This document shows, piece after piece, positions 11,912 through 22,974 of a stretch of 64,000 bases of DNA. This stretch comes from Saccopteryx bilineata (Eukaryota; Chordata; Mammalia; Chiroptera; Emballonuridae): assembly GCF_036850765.1 (NCBI RefSeq), contig NC_089492.1, positions 75,031,982 through 75,095,981 of the forward strand, written 5' to 3'. Position numbers and translations under genes: made by a program. The notes beneath the pieces are model-generated. The model was given only the letters and a program-made list of their open reading frames with translations, had not been told where the DNA came from and did not search any database. The stretch's first letter is position 1, and each line of letters begins with the position of its first letter.

Positions 11912-12045
11912 GTCTGACTGCATTTTGATTGATGAAAACTTCCAAGCAACCACTTTCTCTTTCCTTTATGCCCCACTTCTGGGCAAGCAGGTAAGAAACC
12001 AGACAGATATATATATATATATATACACATACATACTAGAAAGCC

Positions 12046-12070
12046 CAGCGGTCATATGAAATGACCGCTG
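12046..12070 (-). terminator. Helitron 3' subterminal hairpin
   Basis: A perfect inverted repeat of 10 bases (12046-12055 and 12061-12070) around the loop 'atgaa'. In Helitrons this palindrome just before CTAG marks the end of rolling-circle transfer. It is GC-rich in the stem while its surroundings are AT-rich. Confidence 0.9.
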
Positions 12071-12309
12071 TTCTAGCTATTATAAATTGTAATTAAAATG
12101 ATTTGTGCAAAGGTGTATACTAATTCAAACTGAATTACCCAGGGCAGGCGGCGAGGACACCCCTTTGCTTACTGCCCCACGGGGTTTCCCCCTTCTACTT
12201 GCTTAATTGCTTAAAGTAGAGTGCAATGAAGGAAACCACTGGCGGTACATTTCTTAAGAGCCACCGCTAGCTCAATAAATAAAGGTGATTTAAATAATAA
12301 AATGTTAAT

Positions 12310-12789
12310 TCACATGTCAAAGATCTCTTTGTACACAACATTTCTTGTGTAGATCTTTCCATCATTTTTAAGCTCACCTTGCAGAGGACCATCAATTATT
12401 TTTAATTTTACGTCCGTTCTTTCACAAACTCTTGAACAGGCAACATAAAGTTGACCGTGTCCAAATGTAGGCTCAGGTAAAAAAATGCCAACACGCTTAA
12501 GCATTTGGCCCTGAGACTTATTGATGGTCATAGCAAAGGCAAGTTTTACAGGAAATTGTCTATGTCTCAATTGAAACGGCAACCCTGTTTGAGATGGAGC
12601 CAAATCAATTCTTGGAATGACATGTATTTCACCTTTAGAGGAGCCAGTCAAAGACTTAGCTATTATGACATTATTTTTCAATTGGAGAACCTCTAGTCTT
12701 GTACCATTGCAAAGACCCCTTCTGGTGTTAAGATTTCTTAACAGCATAATAATTGCTCCAATCTTTAACCTCAATTTGTGAGGTGGCAT
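12310..12789 (-). CDS. Helitron helicase C-terminal fragment (PIF1-like), open frame
   Basis: A 159-residue open frame without internal stops. It matches the C-terminal end of the Helitron Rep/helicase protein, the superfamily 1B PIF1-type helicase that unwinds DNA during rolling-circle transposition. Visible motifs are an early 'GAIIMLLRNLN' block, the 'AMTINKSQGQ' helicase motif near residues 88-97, and 'HGQLYVACSR' (motif VI-like) near residues 111-120, where family members usually have A(L/M)SR. The N-terminal HUH nuclease (Rep) and helicase motifs I-III are absent, so the product could not catalyse transposition. The start ATG at 12789 is an internal methionine of the parent protein, and in-frame similarity extends a few codons upstream. 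The open frame probably reflects recent insertion, not function. Confidence 0.85.
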   Translation of the reverse strand: MPPHKLRLKIGAIIMLLRNLNTRRGLCNGTRLEVLQLKNNVIIAKSLTGSSKGEIHVIPRIDLAPSQTGLPFQLRHRQFPVKLAFAMTINKSQGQMLKRVGIFLPEPTFGHGQLYVACSRVCERTDVKLKIIDGPLQGELKNDGKIYTRNVVYKEIFDM

Positions 12790-12910
12790 GCCAGAAGGCG
12801 AGACTATTTGAATGCCGTGGCAACTTCACCCCATTGGCTAGTACAGTTACGCAAGCAACCAATAAGCTATTGGCGACAAACAGACACTTAAGCCGCATAT
12901 AATAAAGAAG

Positions 12911-12912
<2 letters not shown>

Positions 12913-12956
<44 letters not shown>
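12913..12956. repeat. (CA)n(TA)n microsatellite abutting the Helitron 5' end
   Basis: A pure CA run followed by TA units. The opposite Helitron flank (12008-12035) is also TA/CA, so both belong to one interrupted simple repeat. Confidence 0.93.
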
Positions 12957-13025
12957 CCATATCCATATTTAGTATATATGTGAGAATGTAAACAAGAAAA
13001 AATGAACTTTAATTTTAGCACTCAG

Positions 13026-13240
13026 CCTGACCTGTGGTGGCGCAGTGGATAAAGCGTCGACCTGGATATGCTGAGGTCGCCGGTTCGAAACCCTGGGCTC
13101 GCCTGGTCAAGGCACATATGGGAGTTGATGCTTCCAGCTCCTCCCCCTCTTCTCTCTCTCTGTCTCTCCTCTCTCCCTCTCTCTCTGTCTCTCCCTCTCC
13201 TCTCTAAAATGAATAAATAAATAAATTAATTAATTAATTA
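13026..13240 (+). repeat. Bat tRNA-derived SINE, short type
   Basis: The head is 'cctgacctgtggtggcgcag' with B box 'ggttcgaaaccctgggct', followed by a (TC)n-rich body and an (AAAT)/(TTAA) tail. Imperfect target duplications 'aattttagc' lie on both sides (about 13011-13019 and 13240-13248). The head is well conserved, suggesting a fairly recent insertion. Confidence 0.9.
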
Positions 13241-13248
13241 AAATTTTA

Positions 13249-13779
13249 GCCCTCACTCAATTATTCCAGAATACTGAAGTACTTTCTGTGTCTTAGAGAC
13301 AGCACTGGCCATTAGACAGGAAACAAGACAGACATGGCTCCTGCCCTTACACAGTTCCCACACCTGCTCCCCAGAGTACAGTTTGTATAAATCAGAAAAG
13401 TAGTTCTTTTGGAGTGCTGCTCACTTGTCTGTGGGTCACACATTGTTCCTCACCTTTAGGGTCCTGTAGGACTGGAGTCTAGTGACGGTCTAGAAATCAA
13501 GAGGGCTGGAGGAGGTGGGCTCTGAGGAGCAACCTCACTGCTCCCTGAGCAGCTGCCTGGGAGGGGCCAGCACTGTTTCCCCTGGCAGTGAGGAGCAAGC
13601 CACTCAGACAGAAACAGATAGGGAGACGTCTTTCCTGGCAAAGAAGACTCATCGTGGTGGAGGGCTCCATGGCCCCAGCATCAGCAGGGTTCTCCCACAC
13701 AACCCCTTGCAGCTTAAAGCATCCTGTGTTTTCCCTATCAGTGCCCTCACTTTGACATAGTATAATGCCGGTGGCCAAA
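13249..13779. other. Gene-free DNA
   Basis: Moderate GC content and overlapping open frames on both strands around 13456-13904, none with a recognisable domain. The overlap of long frames on both strands reflects base composition. Confidence 0.4.
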
Positions 13780-14170
13780 GTCAGGCAGATCCACATTGAA
13801 TTCGGGAAGATGGTACAGAAATTGTGGAGCCGGAAAGCGTTGAGCCATTCCTGTTTAATAGATTCTCGCAACAGTGGATGAGCAAACAGGCAGGGGAAAC
13901 CCACTTCTTACCATAGCAAGCGAACAAACAGCAAAATGATCCCTAACAATGGCGGGCAGGCAATCCGCCATTTACCCTCTGCAATCCACACTGAATACAA
14001 GCATCCATAGCCTCGCACACTATCAAAGTCCTTGCAGCCAGTGAACCAGCAAGCAAGCCTAACACAACTGTTTTACCAACACAGACAGCACAACCTGTAA
14101 CTCAGCCAATCACAGGATGAGATCCTGCACCAGATTTACTTTAGTGTCAGCCCTGTGGGAACAGGAGAAG
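13780..14170 (-). repeat. Possible solo LTR (antisense)
   Basis: The sequence has LTR-like features when read on the minus strand: an inverted CCAAT-type block ('cagccaatcacagg' near 14103-14116) and a 'tctcgcaacagtgg' block close to a possible polyadenylation region. I could not define TG/CA ends or a target duplication. It could also be another dispersed repeat or unique DNA. Confidence 0.3.
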
Positions 14171-14584
14171 AGGATCTCACTCAGAGCTTACAGGGAAGCT
14201 CCTGGGTCCTCTCTGTGACTTGGCCTCGGGATTCAAACACCTCAGCTCATCCTTTCCTTTCACTTGTGCAGGAGCCTTAGGGGCCACAAACCAATGTCAG
14301 TATATTTCCTAGCTTTCCAAAATGTTCAAACGTGTCAGACATGGAGTTACTTAGCTCCTCGCTGAGTGTTGATGAGGAGTAACCAATGCAGATATTTTGG
14401 ATATCTCTATATACAGTTCCAACCATGGACTACAGGGGCTCTCTTTACTACTGGGGACAGAGCGTTAGGCTCTTTAACTCTAATCAGATTAGAGAGCCAA
14501 TTCCAGAAACTCCAGAGCCAATTCAGAAAATTCATCCTTAAAATCATGTTCCCCTAGAACCACCCTTGGTACCAAAATTAGTGT

Positions 14585-15040
14585 CAGGGTTCCCTGGGGG
14601 ACAGAACCAATGGGACATTGGTTGGGATCTATATAAAGAGACTCATTATAAGGAATGGGCTCACATGATCATGAAGGCTGAGAGAGCCCAGGATCTGCAG
14701 TCTGCAGTTGGAGGCCCAGGAAAGCTTGGGGAAAGGAGGGTAGCACCAATCCAAACCCAAAGGCACAAGAACCAGTAAAACAAATGCCTGAAGGCCAGGG
14801 AAGATGAATGTCCCAACTCAAGAAGAGAGCACATTTGTAGTTTCCCTGCACTTTTGTTCTATTCAGGCCTGAATGGACTGGATCATGCCCACTTGTAATG
14901 GTGAGGGCAATTTCCTCACTGTCCACCAATGTAAAAGATGATCTCCTCTGGAAACAACCTCACAGACATACCCAGAAATGATGGTTTACCAGCTACATGG
15001 TCATCCCTAGACCAGTCAAGTTAACCATCGCATATAAATA
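14585..15040 (+). repeat. Ancient dispersed mammalian repeat, family uncertain
   Basis: An ordered set of blocks ('gggacagaaccaatggga', 'agactcattataaggaatg', 'tgttctattcaggcctgaat', 'caagttaaccatcgcat') matches a repeat common across placental mammals that I recognise but cannot name with certainty. It is diverged, and open frames across it are chance. Confidence 0.5.
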
Positions 15041-15275
15041 CCTGAACGATTGCAAAAAGCAGAACAAACAGAGCTGCCTATCCAATGGAGTTGACAGCCT
15101 CACAGCTGGAAGGGATCCTGATTTCTGAGAACTTTAACAATAATAAAGTTTTAAAGTTCTCAAGACAATGAATGCAATTATTCCATGCTCAGTTTTGTTC
15201 TTCCTTTTTAAAAAATACATCAATAGCCATAAATTCATTTTGAAATAATATTGTAAAAACTATAATTAGATTAAT

Positions 15276-15690
15276 CCCATCCTGGCCAGTTGGCTCAGTG
15301 ATAGAGCATTGGCCTGGCATGTGGATGTCCCTGATTTGAATCTCAGTCAGGGCACATAGGAGAAGCACCTATCCTCTTCTCCACCCCTTCCCCTCTCACT
15401 TCTCTGTCTCTCTCTCTGTCTCTCTGTCTCTCTGTCTCTCTCTCTCTCTCTGTCTCTCTCTCTCTCTTGCTCTGTCCCCTTCCTGCAGCCATGGCTCAAT
15501 TGGAGCCTGGGCACTAAGGATGGCTCCATGGCCTCTGCCTCAGATGCTAAGAAGAGCTTGATTGCTGAGCAATAGAGTAACACCCCAATGGGCAGAGCAT
15601 CACCCCCTAGTGGGCTTGCCTGGTAGATCCTGGTTGGGGCACATGCAGGAGTCTGTCTTCTGCTTCCCTTCCTCTCACTGAATAAAAAAA
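15276..15690 (+). repeat. Full-length bat tRNA-derived SINE
   Basis: Head 'ctggccagttggctcagtg' with an 'agagcattggcctggc' A-box region, a long (TC)n tract at about 15404-15468, and a body with 'caccccctagtggg' (15604-15617), again CTCF-like on the minus strand. The flanks share 'agattaat' (about 15268-15275 and 15693-15700). Confidence 0.9.
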
Positions 15691-15700
15691 GAGAGATTAA

Positions 15701-16717
15701 TTTCTCAAACACCTCCAAAATTATGCTTGGCCAAATTTTCCCCATAAAATGAAACTCAGAAGAAATTCATAAATATAGGCTAATATTTATTCTTTTATAA
15801 TAAATTATATATATAAATAACAATGTGTTATCTATATACTAACATTTAAAATGTAATTTAAAAAAATTTTCAGTGTCTATGTCTACTTAATTCTTTCCAT
15901 TGTCTTTCTCTTTTTAATCCTAGAAATATATTTAATGTATTTGTGAAATATATACATTTTAAATATTAGACTTGAAACAAACTTGTACCTAAATATTAAA
16001 TACAATGTATCTTTAAACTATAACATATTTGAGGAAAATCAATGTCTGCAAAATCCTACTATTACTAAATATCTTAATCTTTGTGGACATATTACTTTCC
16101 TCTATGTGTCTTTAAAAGACTTTTATTTTAATAGCATCAAAAAATTTTCACAAATCTATTTCACAAAGCCATCAAGAACTATTTAAGTTATGATAAAACT
16201 ATTGACAACCAAAGGGCATAATAAGAATTTTAATACAAATTATAAACTCTATTTGCCTTTGAATCAAGCAAGATTTGTGCAATTGTTTGGTATAGTTTAA
16301 CTTTGCTGGTCCAGTGAACTTGCAGAGACACAATAAACAAGAGATTTTATTTATCTATTTTACAAGACAGTAATGAGTTCCCTTATTGCTTCAGGACATA
16401 AAGCATGTGTTCTGTGAAGGACTCATTGACAAATGCATTTATGCTTTTCTGCTCTATTGACAAGCTTTTAAGCATAAAGGAACGATTGGTCTCTAAAATT
16501 TATATTTTGATTTGACAAAGAAAAATAAGTTATATTAGGTTAAATTTAAATTTATTTTCAATGCATTTAAGGTACGGAAACATATCCATTTAAACAAGAT
16601 TGTGGCTGCCCATTAGAATATATAGAAATATAATGTCATATTCAGATCTTCATAATTAAATCAAATATATATTTATATAGATAAGCATATATAGAAACAG
16701 CATAATAAAGGAAAGAT
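15701..16717. other. AT-rich gene-free DNA
   Basis: Strongly AT-rich with no gene, RNA or repeat family recognised. The 67-codon frame at 15983-16186 has no family resemblance. Confidence 0.5.
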
Positions 16718-17039
16718 AACCTGACCAGGTGGTGGCACAGTGGATAGAACATCGAACTGGGATGCGGAGGACCCAGGTTTGAGACCCCGAGGTCACCAGC
16801 TTGAGCACGGGCTCATCTGGTTTGAGCAAAGCTCACCAGCTTGGACCCAAGGCTGCTGGCTTGAGCAAGGGGTCACTCAGTCTGCTGTAGCAAGGCACAT
16901 ATGAGAAAGCAATCAATGAACAACGAAGGTGTCACAACAAAAAACTAATGATTGATGCTTTTCATCTCTCTCCATTCCTATCTGTCTGTCCCTATCTATC
17001 CCTCTCTCTATCTCTCTGTCTCTGTCTCTGTCTCTGTAA

Positions 17040-17072
<33 letters not shown>
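16718..17072 (+). repeat. Bat tRNA-derived SINE, long-body type
   Basis: Head 'cctgaccaggtggtggcaca' followed by 'gtttgagaccccgaggtcac' and the duplicated 'accagcttg...' modules, ending in an (AAAT)n tail at about 17037-17072. 'aaagata' recurs on both sides. It is the plus-orientation counterpart of the copy at 7541-7858. Confidence 0.9.
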
Positions 17073-17074
<2 letters not shown>

Positions 17075-17487
17075 AAGATAGATGAAAGAGGGTAAAGATT
17101 ATTTGTCTAGAATAATACTGTGTGATTTATTTTCTTTTACTAGTTTCACCTTGAATAGGAACATGTTCTAGTGTTTGCTAAAAAGTAAGTCAATGTAAGG
17201 AGACAATTCTAATATAAAACCCCAGTATGATAATATAAGTAATAAAAACGTAAATCATAATACAAAGTATAATATAAATATCATATAAATTTCCACTGTT
17301 CAAAAATAATCATGTAGTGTTTTCTAGATATAAAGTTAAAGATTATTGGAAATTGAATAAATGTTCATTTCAATCCATCATGTTCATGTTGTCATTCACT
17401 GGGGGAAAGGTGATAAACTTGTCTTAACTTCATTGTCATCATCTATACAATGGTTACAATCATTCCAACCTTAAAAGATCAGTGGTT

Positions 17488-17690
17488 GCCTGACCTGTGG
17501 TGGTGCAGTGGGTAGAGCGTCAACCTGAACGCTGAGGTCGCCTGTTCAAAACCCCAGGATTGCCTGGTCAAGACACATATGGGAGTTGATGCTTCCTGCT
17601 CCTACCCCCTTCTCTCTCTCTCCTCTCTCTAAAACGAATAAATAAAAATCTAAAAATAAAAAACCCAGAACTAGGGGGAGAAAAAAAAAA
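17488..17690 (+). repeat. Bat tRNA-derived SINE, short type
   Basis: Same family as 13026-13240, with head 'cctgacctgtggtggtgcag' and an A-rich tail. A 15-bp target duplication flanks it (about 17473-17487 and 17691-17705, one mismatch). Confidence 0.92.
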
Positions 17691-17705
17691 AAAAGATCGG
17701 TGGTT

Positions 17706-19078
17706 AAAATATATGATGTGCATAAAGCCCATGACTGATCATCGTCAACCAACGGGAGTTCATGTTTTTGTTCCATTAATGAGGACAAAGAATGACTCAA
17801 ATAGTTTAAAATAGAGAACCCTTCTCTCATGCATTCACAGTCCCTCATTGTATTTATCATTCAGTCATTCATATACTTACTTATTAAATCACAGGTGTTT
17901 GCAGAATGCCTGATGTGTCAAGTCCTGTTAAAGATACTGTAGAAACTGCTGTGTAGAAAGGCATTTAATATAAGATTTGTTGATACTTGCTGAACTTGCC
18001 CAAAAATCATACTGCAGTACTCATCTAGACCTAGACAAAAGGAGGGACAAGATAATAACATTCCTCAAAGGGGTATAGGATTGTGATAAATAAAATTATA
18101 TAATGTGTTTTTTAAAAATATTTGTCTCCAAAGGATATCTAAACTCCTCAAGATACAATAAAACAATACAGATAATATTAATGGTACAGAAAATGCACAG
18201 CATCAGCTGAAGATATTATGGAAACTATGTAAACAATATAACCTCACACATTTTAATATATCTCTATATTAAATTCAGTATAATTTTAGCCACAAATTAC
18301 AGAAACCTCAACCGAAATTATCTTAAATAATGAAGAAATTATTTGACCTGAGAAGAAATCTAAAAATATGGCAGGCTTCTGATTTGATGGACATATTGGG
18401 TGAGCAATAGGATCAAAGAATGCAGTTCCTCCCATTTTCCAACCTGACATTCAGACCATGGTCTGTTGACTCTCAGTTCCATCCTCACCTCTGCATTGTC
18501 CTCTGTGTCACAAGGGCTCAAAACTTCAAACTCCATCTCCACATACCCATGTCAATGGAGACCCTGGTGAGAAGTTGGAAGGTGGTAAGGGAAAGAAAGG
18601 TTTCTGTTTTTCTAGAGGATGCTTTCTGCTGTGGCAACATCAGTGGGGAGCACTGGAAGACTGCAGCCCGTGTAGAAAATACCAAGTATTGTTGGCATTT
18701 CTGGGACCATCAGTGGCAGGTTAGGTAGGTAGTGCAGGCTCTTGAGTTTGCTTTGTGGTGCCAGTATAGCTTTCAGCAAATGGCTGGCAAGGTCAGGGTC
18801 ATGGGCTTCAGCCCAAGGGTAGGAGAGCCTTCTGATAGGTGCTCACACTCTCTTCTGCCTGTTACTCCCCCAGCCTGGCCTCTTTCTTTCTTTTATCCCA
18901 TAATGACTTTGTAATCAAGCCCTGCATTGAACTCTCCTCTCTCTGAAACTAGGGTTGCTTCCATTGGCCTAGATGAACGCTGACTGGCAGTCAACTTCAA
19001 CAACGACTTTGTCCTTAGTATGGCGCAAGATGGCGGCAGCAGTTCCAGGCATCAGTCCAGATACAACAGTGTTCAAGT
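17706..19078. other. Gene-free DNA up to the provirus
   Basis: No gene is recognised. Frames around 18420-18914 have no domain. A consensus-like YY1 site (CAAGATGGCGGC) lies at 19026-19037, about 50 bp outside the provirus; I cannot connect it to a promoter. Confidence 0.45.
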
Positions 19079-19084
19079 GTTCTC

Positions 19085-19501
19085 TGTTGTTAATGTCCAG
19101 GGTTTCATAAAGAGGAGCTGCAAAGGAATGAGGCAGCAACAATACTGCAAGTGGAGGACCTCAATCTCTCCAGGAGAGATTGCCTTAGAGAGATCAGCTA
19201 TCCAATTTATTAAGCAGAAATATGTCATCTTGTGTAAGAAACTAACAAGCAGAATACAGTGTCCAATTTTACTATTTAGTTTTGCAAAACTGATTAGATT
19301 TCTCTTTCCCTTTCTGAGACATAACACCACACCATCTGCTGTCTGATTCCTGTCCTGCAGAAAGTTCCAGTTGGGCCAAGCACCCACGTCCTTAGGCCTT
19401 CCCTGGACATGACTGCTTTCAGTCACGTATGCTTGGTCTCGACCTTCACTTCCTCAGGATGGGAACAGAAAGTCATTCGGTGTTTTGGCTTTCCTCCAAC
19501 A
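19085..19501 (-). repeat. 3' LTR of the ERV2-like provirus
   Basis: 417 bp, starting TGTTGG and ending ...AACA on the minus strand, so it has the TG...CA ends. It aligns along its length with the LTR at 28713-29126, with small differences. The polypurine tract adjoins its 5' end. Confidence 0.93.
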
Positions 19502-19516
19502 TCTCCCCCTTTTCTG
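19502..19516 (-). promoter_or_regulatory. Polypurine tract of the ERV2-like provirus
   Basis: On the minus strand this reads CAGAAAAGGGGGAGA directly before the TG of the 3' LTR. This is the priming site for plus-strand DNA synthesis in retroviruses. Confidence 0.88.
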
Positions 19517-19901
19517 TTTAACTCATTCTGCAACATTATGATGTACAGAGAGGCTCATCCATCGGAATGACACAAGTTGCTTCTGCTCTTTCTTCAGACT
19601 AAGCAAATACAAAACATAAAACAGCAATGACAATAAATGCGCTTATTGTAGAAGCTCCTAATAATGCAAATGTTTAACAGGGTTTAGTTCAGATAATCCA
19701 TCAGCAATACTACGAAATAAAGGTGTTCTAGAAAGCAATTTCAATTTTTCTCTGAAAGTATCATATATATTTTGTTGCAATTGTTGTTTGTCTATGCATC
19801 TGAACAGGGATCCAGACTCTTGTTAGGGCTTTAAGTATATACACAGAGGCAACAGATTGATTATAATTAATAGAGGAATTGAGACGTGTAAAAAGAACAA
19901 T

Positions 19902-20774
19902 TTATACAGGTAATATGATTGATTCATTCCAGAAGACAGGACCAATCATGAGCATATAAGGTAGACGTACACAAGCCTGTATACTATGGAATTCATTGCA
20001 TGTAAATGTCAACAAATAGGTTCCTGATTGATAAATATATGAACCTTTCCATGCACTCATATGATGTAAACCTATTCCAATTTTACATAAATCGGTATGT
20101 GTAGGTCCTCCTATAAAGTGAGGAGCCAGGGGGAGACATTCTTCTACCGTGCCATACAATAGGCTCTCCAGTGCTATTGGTAAATATGGTGTTATTCCCT
20201 CTTTTCTAGGTGAACGTATGTAGAGAATATTTGGTCTGAGCAGAGCCAACTGGGGCCCAATCAATGACACTTCCATAGGAAGTATTCAGAAGTTCTCTTC
20301 CAATTTCTCCTTTGCATGTTTCCCACATTATTCAACTATCTATACCATTAGTACACCTTTGTTGGCAATTAGGAAGATTGGGGCACTATCAGTGGTGCTA
20401 TTAGATGACTCATTCTGAAAGGTCCACTCTTGTAATATATATAGAATAAGGTGATGTGACCCATTTTGTATAGTAGATAACCAACCCTGTGATTTTATCT
20501 TTAAGCAATGATCTTCACCTATACAAATGAGTAATCCATCTGAGCCCACAGTAGAATTTGATATAACTTGTCCTTCTTCTTCAGGCCTTACGGGTCCACG
20601 GTTGTCAAATGGTCCTGGAAGCCAAACAGAATCGTTAATATAACCAGAAAAAGGGGTGTCTTTCCAATTAACAGGTCTATATAAAGGAGCATTAGGAATA
20701 CAAGCCCAGTAAGAATAATTAGTTTCACTTACTATTACAAACGCAATAGCCAACATTGCCAGAAAGAGAGTCAA
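19902..20774 (-). pseudogene. env: env remnant (betaretroviral surface glycoprotein)
   Basis: Two consecutive open stretches (20774-20340 and 20276-19902) resemble the N-terminal and middle parts of the ERVK-type envelope surface subunit. Seen directly: a hydrophobic leader at residues 1-15 of the first stretch, a 'NDSVWLPGPFD' block and several N-glycosylation sequons. The transmembrane subunit expected toward 19520-19900 is not readable as an open frame. A stop or frame change separates the two stretches. It cannot encode a functional envelope. Confidence 0.75.
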
Positions 20775-20996
20775 GGATGTTTTTGGAGTCTTAGTCCCAA
20801 TTAAAACATTTTCTGCCTCCTGGGTAACTTTTTTCAGTTGCCCTCAAGTAGGTGATTCAGCTTTTTGTGTTGCAGTTGTCTTCACCTTCACTTCTCTCAT
20901 AACCTTTAGCTCTAGGCTTAGTCTCTCCATTTCTTCTTCTGGTAGCTCAAAGATGTCAAATATCCCTCTCTTCCACTTCCAGCTCATGCCGAGGCT

Positions 20997-21558
20997 TCAA
21001 TTCCTGGAAGGTATCCACTGGTCTCCCGTATCTGTGGAGATAAGAGCAAATCCTTGCCCCCATATTTTGTCTAATCCCTTTTTCCATTGCTCATTATTAT
21101 CTTTCCAATAAATGGGCTGTGATATAATAGCTAAAGGCTGTTTCAGGTGGTGTCTTTCAGCGGCTGTATTAGTGGCATCATTTCTGATGTCTAAAAAATT
21201 TAAAGTAAAAAGAGCTCCGGCTAATTGTACCCTGGGGGTTTCTCCCTTATTTCCCCTTCTCTGTTTGAGTAACGTGGCTTTCAATGTACTATGAATTCTT
21301 AAACAATGGCTTGCCCTTGAGGGTCATAAGGGATGCCCACTGTACATTTAATTTGTCATTGTTAATAAAACTGAAGAAACGTAGAGGAAGTGCATGCAGG
21401 ACCTCTACGTTGTCAGTTTTAAAGCTCAAAGGGATGCCCATGACATCAAATGTTTCTAAAAAGTGTTGGATAACATGATGTGTTTGTTCTCCAGTAGCAG
21501 GTGTAGCCCATAAAAATTCTAAGAAAGTGTCAATGGAAACATGAACATAGTTTTCCAA
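20997..21558 (-). pseudogene. pol: pol remnant: integrase catalytic core and C-terminus
   Basis: The stretch 21558-21289 resembles the retroviral integrase core, including a 'FKTDN' block that contains one catalytic Asp and a 'HHVIQHFL' block before it. After a frame change, 21284-20997 continues to the C-terminal region with a W-rich 'WKKGLDKIWGQGFALIST' block. In viable proviruses the enzyme inserts viral cDNA into the host genome. Frame changes disable it here. Confidence 0.75.
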
Positions 21559-22022
21559 ATGAAGGAATATGGGTCACATTTGTTTGCCAAACCTGATTAG
21601 GATGCAAGCATCGAGAATTAACTACTCCTGAAAGGGGTATAATGGTAAAGGACTACCCCTCTACAGATGGGGTAATAGCTCACAATCTTTCGAGCCTGTT
21701 GTCTAGTAAGAGAAAACCTTTTGCGAAGGCCAGCAGAAGTAAGATGAGTAAGTACATGGAAATCTATAGCTGACGAGACATTACCTAGAAGCAATTGATT
21801 AACAATGTGATTACCTGCAGCTAAAGGACCTGGTAAATTAGAATGAGAATGAATATGAACAATATATAGAGGATTAGAACCAGTGCGAATAATATTTTGT
21901 AAATCAGAGAAAAGAGAAAAACGTGTATCATCAACAGAGGGTCTAGGCTAGGGTAACAGTTTCAAGATATCGAACAGCATTGGCAGAGTACTGAGAATCA
22001 GAAACTGTATTAATAGGATCTG

Positions 22023-22259
22023 CTACATCTGATAAGATAAGGATGGCAAACAATTCAGCCTTCTGGACAGATTTATAACCTGATAAACAACGTCACTGTT
22101 GTGGGCCAAAATAAGCTGAAAAGCCAGTCTGATTAGCATCAGTGAAATAAGTGTCACTTTGAACTGGAGAATCTTTAACAATTTTTGTAGAATAAAAGCA
22201 GTTCTTTTAAGAAAATCAGTGAGTTTAAATTTGGGATAATGATTGTCAATTTGTTCCAC
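22023..22259 (-). pseudogene. pol: pol remnant: RNase H region
   Basis: A short, frame-disturbed piece whose parts resemble the RNase H domain downstream of betaretroviral reverse transcriptase. A second-frame reading of about 22100-22150 gives the typical acidic/Asn-rich core. It abuts the capsid remnant with protease and most of reverse transcriptase deleted between them. Confidence 0.5.
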
Positions 22260-22280
22260 TATATCAGAAACACCTAATTG

Positions 22281-22662
22281 CTATTGAAGGTTCTGTTCAA
22301 AAGCCATCTTAGTCTTTGATTCATAGGGACTAATTCCCTTAATTGCTCCGGCCAGAAGATTCATGTTATAAAAAGCAGTGCCAATATCAGCACAAGCCTT
22401 AACATAGTCTGCTATATTACCACCATTGGCACAAATGGGATGTAAGGCTCTCTGAGATTCAGCATTAGCATTGTCAAAAGCAACTACTGGAAGTAACATG
22501 CCTGAGTCTCACTTGTAGGATCATTTTAGCTAACATATTACAGAGTCTAGCAAGAAAATCAACATAAGGCTCAGAGACTCCTTGTTTAACATTAACAAAT
22601 GAAGGTGTCACCTCCCCTGGGATAGCTATATTCTGCCTGCTGCAAACCAGTGCAGCTAGCAA
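22281..22662 (-). pseudogene. gag: gag remnant: capsid C-terminal region
   Basis: Two overlapping frames (22662-22474 and 22499-22281) together resemble the retroviral capsid C-terminal domain. The major homology region is visible ('VKQGVSEPYVDFLARL'), followed after a frameshift near 22490 by the 'NANAESQRALHPI' block. In a live virus this forms the inner shell. Here it is disrupted and fused to RNase H. Confidence 0.78.
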
Positions 22663-22798
22663 TTCCAGGTCCTGAGGGAGAATAGTGTGGAATTAGGAAA
22701 ATAGACTCACTGAGAAAAGAGGATGGGATCAGGAGGCCTCTAAAATGCTGATGGCAAGATCAGAGAGTGAGAGCTCCCAGTCTTTGCTTTATTATACA

Positions 22799-22974
22799 GC
22801 AGGGGAAGTCAACCTTTTTATACCTACCACCCACTTTTGTATTTCTGTTAGTAGTAAAATTTTCTAACCACCACAGTAATAGTGATTTATAAAATAGGAA
22901 AGTAACTTTACTTTATAAAATTTATAAAGCAGAGTTATAGCAAGTTAAAGCATATAATAATAATTATATGACAT
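22799..22974 (+). mobile_element. hAT-type DNA transposon fragment, left end only
   Basis: It begins 'gcaggggaagtcaacctttt', a hAT-like terminus, followed by the AT-rich interior of a family I recognise as recent in bats. The matching right terminus is not present before the L1 starts at about 23072, so the element is truncated. It lies inside the provirus. Confidence 0.5.

Larger units (their letters stand above)
12036..12911 (-). mobile_element. Short Helitron (rolling-circle transposon) with both termini
   Basis: Read on the minus strand, it starts with TC (12911-12910) directly after an A and ends with CTAG (12039-12036) directly before a T. This is the TC...CTAG structure with insertion between A and T that defines Helitrons. 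A 10-bp perfect stem with a 5-nt loop (12046-12070) lies 6 nt before CTAG, the expected terminal hairpin. There is no target duplication, as expected. Inside is the C-terminal part of the Helitron helicase, joined to about 120 bp of 5' end, so most of the Rep/helicase gene is deleted. Both flanks are TA/CA microsatellite, so it landed in a simple repeat. Confidence 0.9.

Noticed and set aside
12310..12789. Open helicase frame as a domesticated host gene
   Set aside because: It is bounded by Helitron termini, lacks the N-terminal motifs and has no visible promoter or splicing into host exons. Recent insertion explains it better.
19026..19037. YY1 site just outside the ERV2-like provirus as a host promoter
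   Set aside because: Single motif without CpG enrichment, transcript structure or other promoter signals; kept only as a note.
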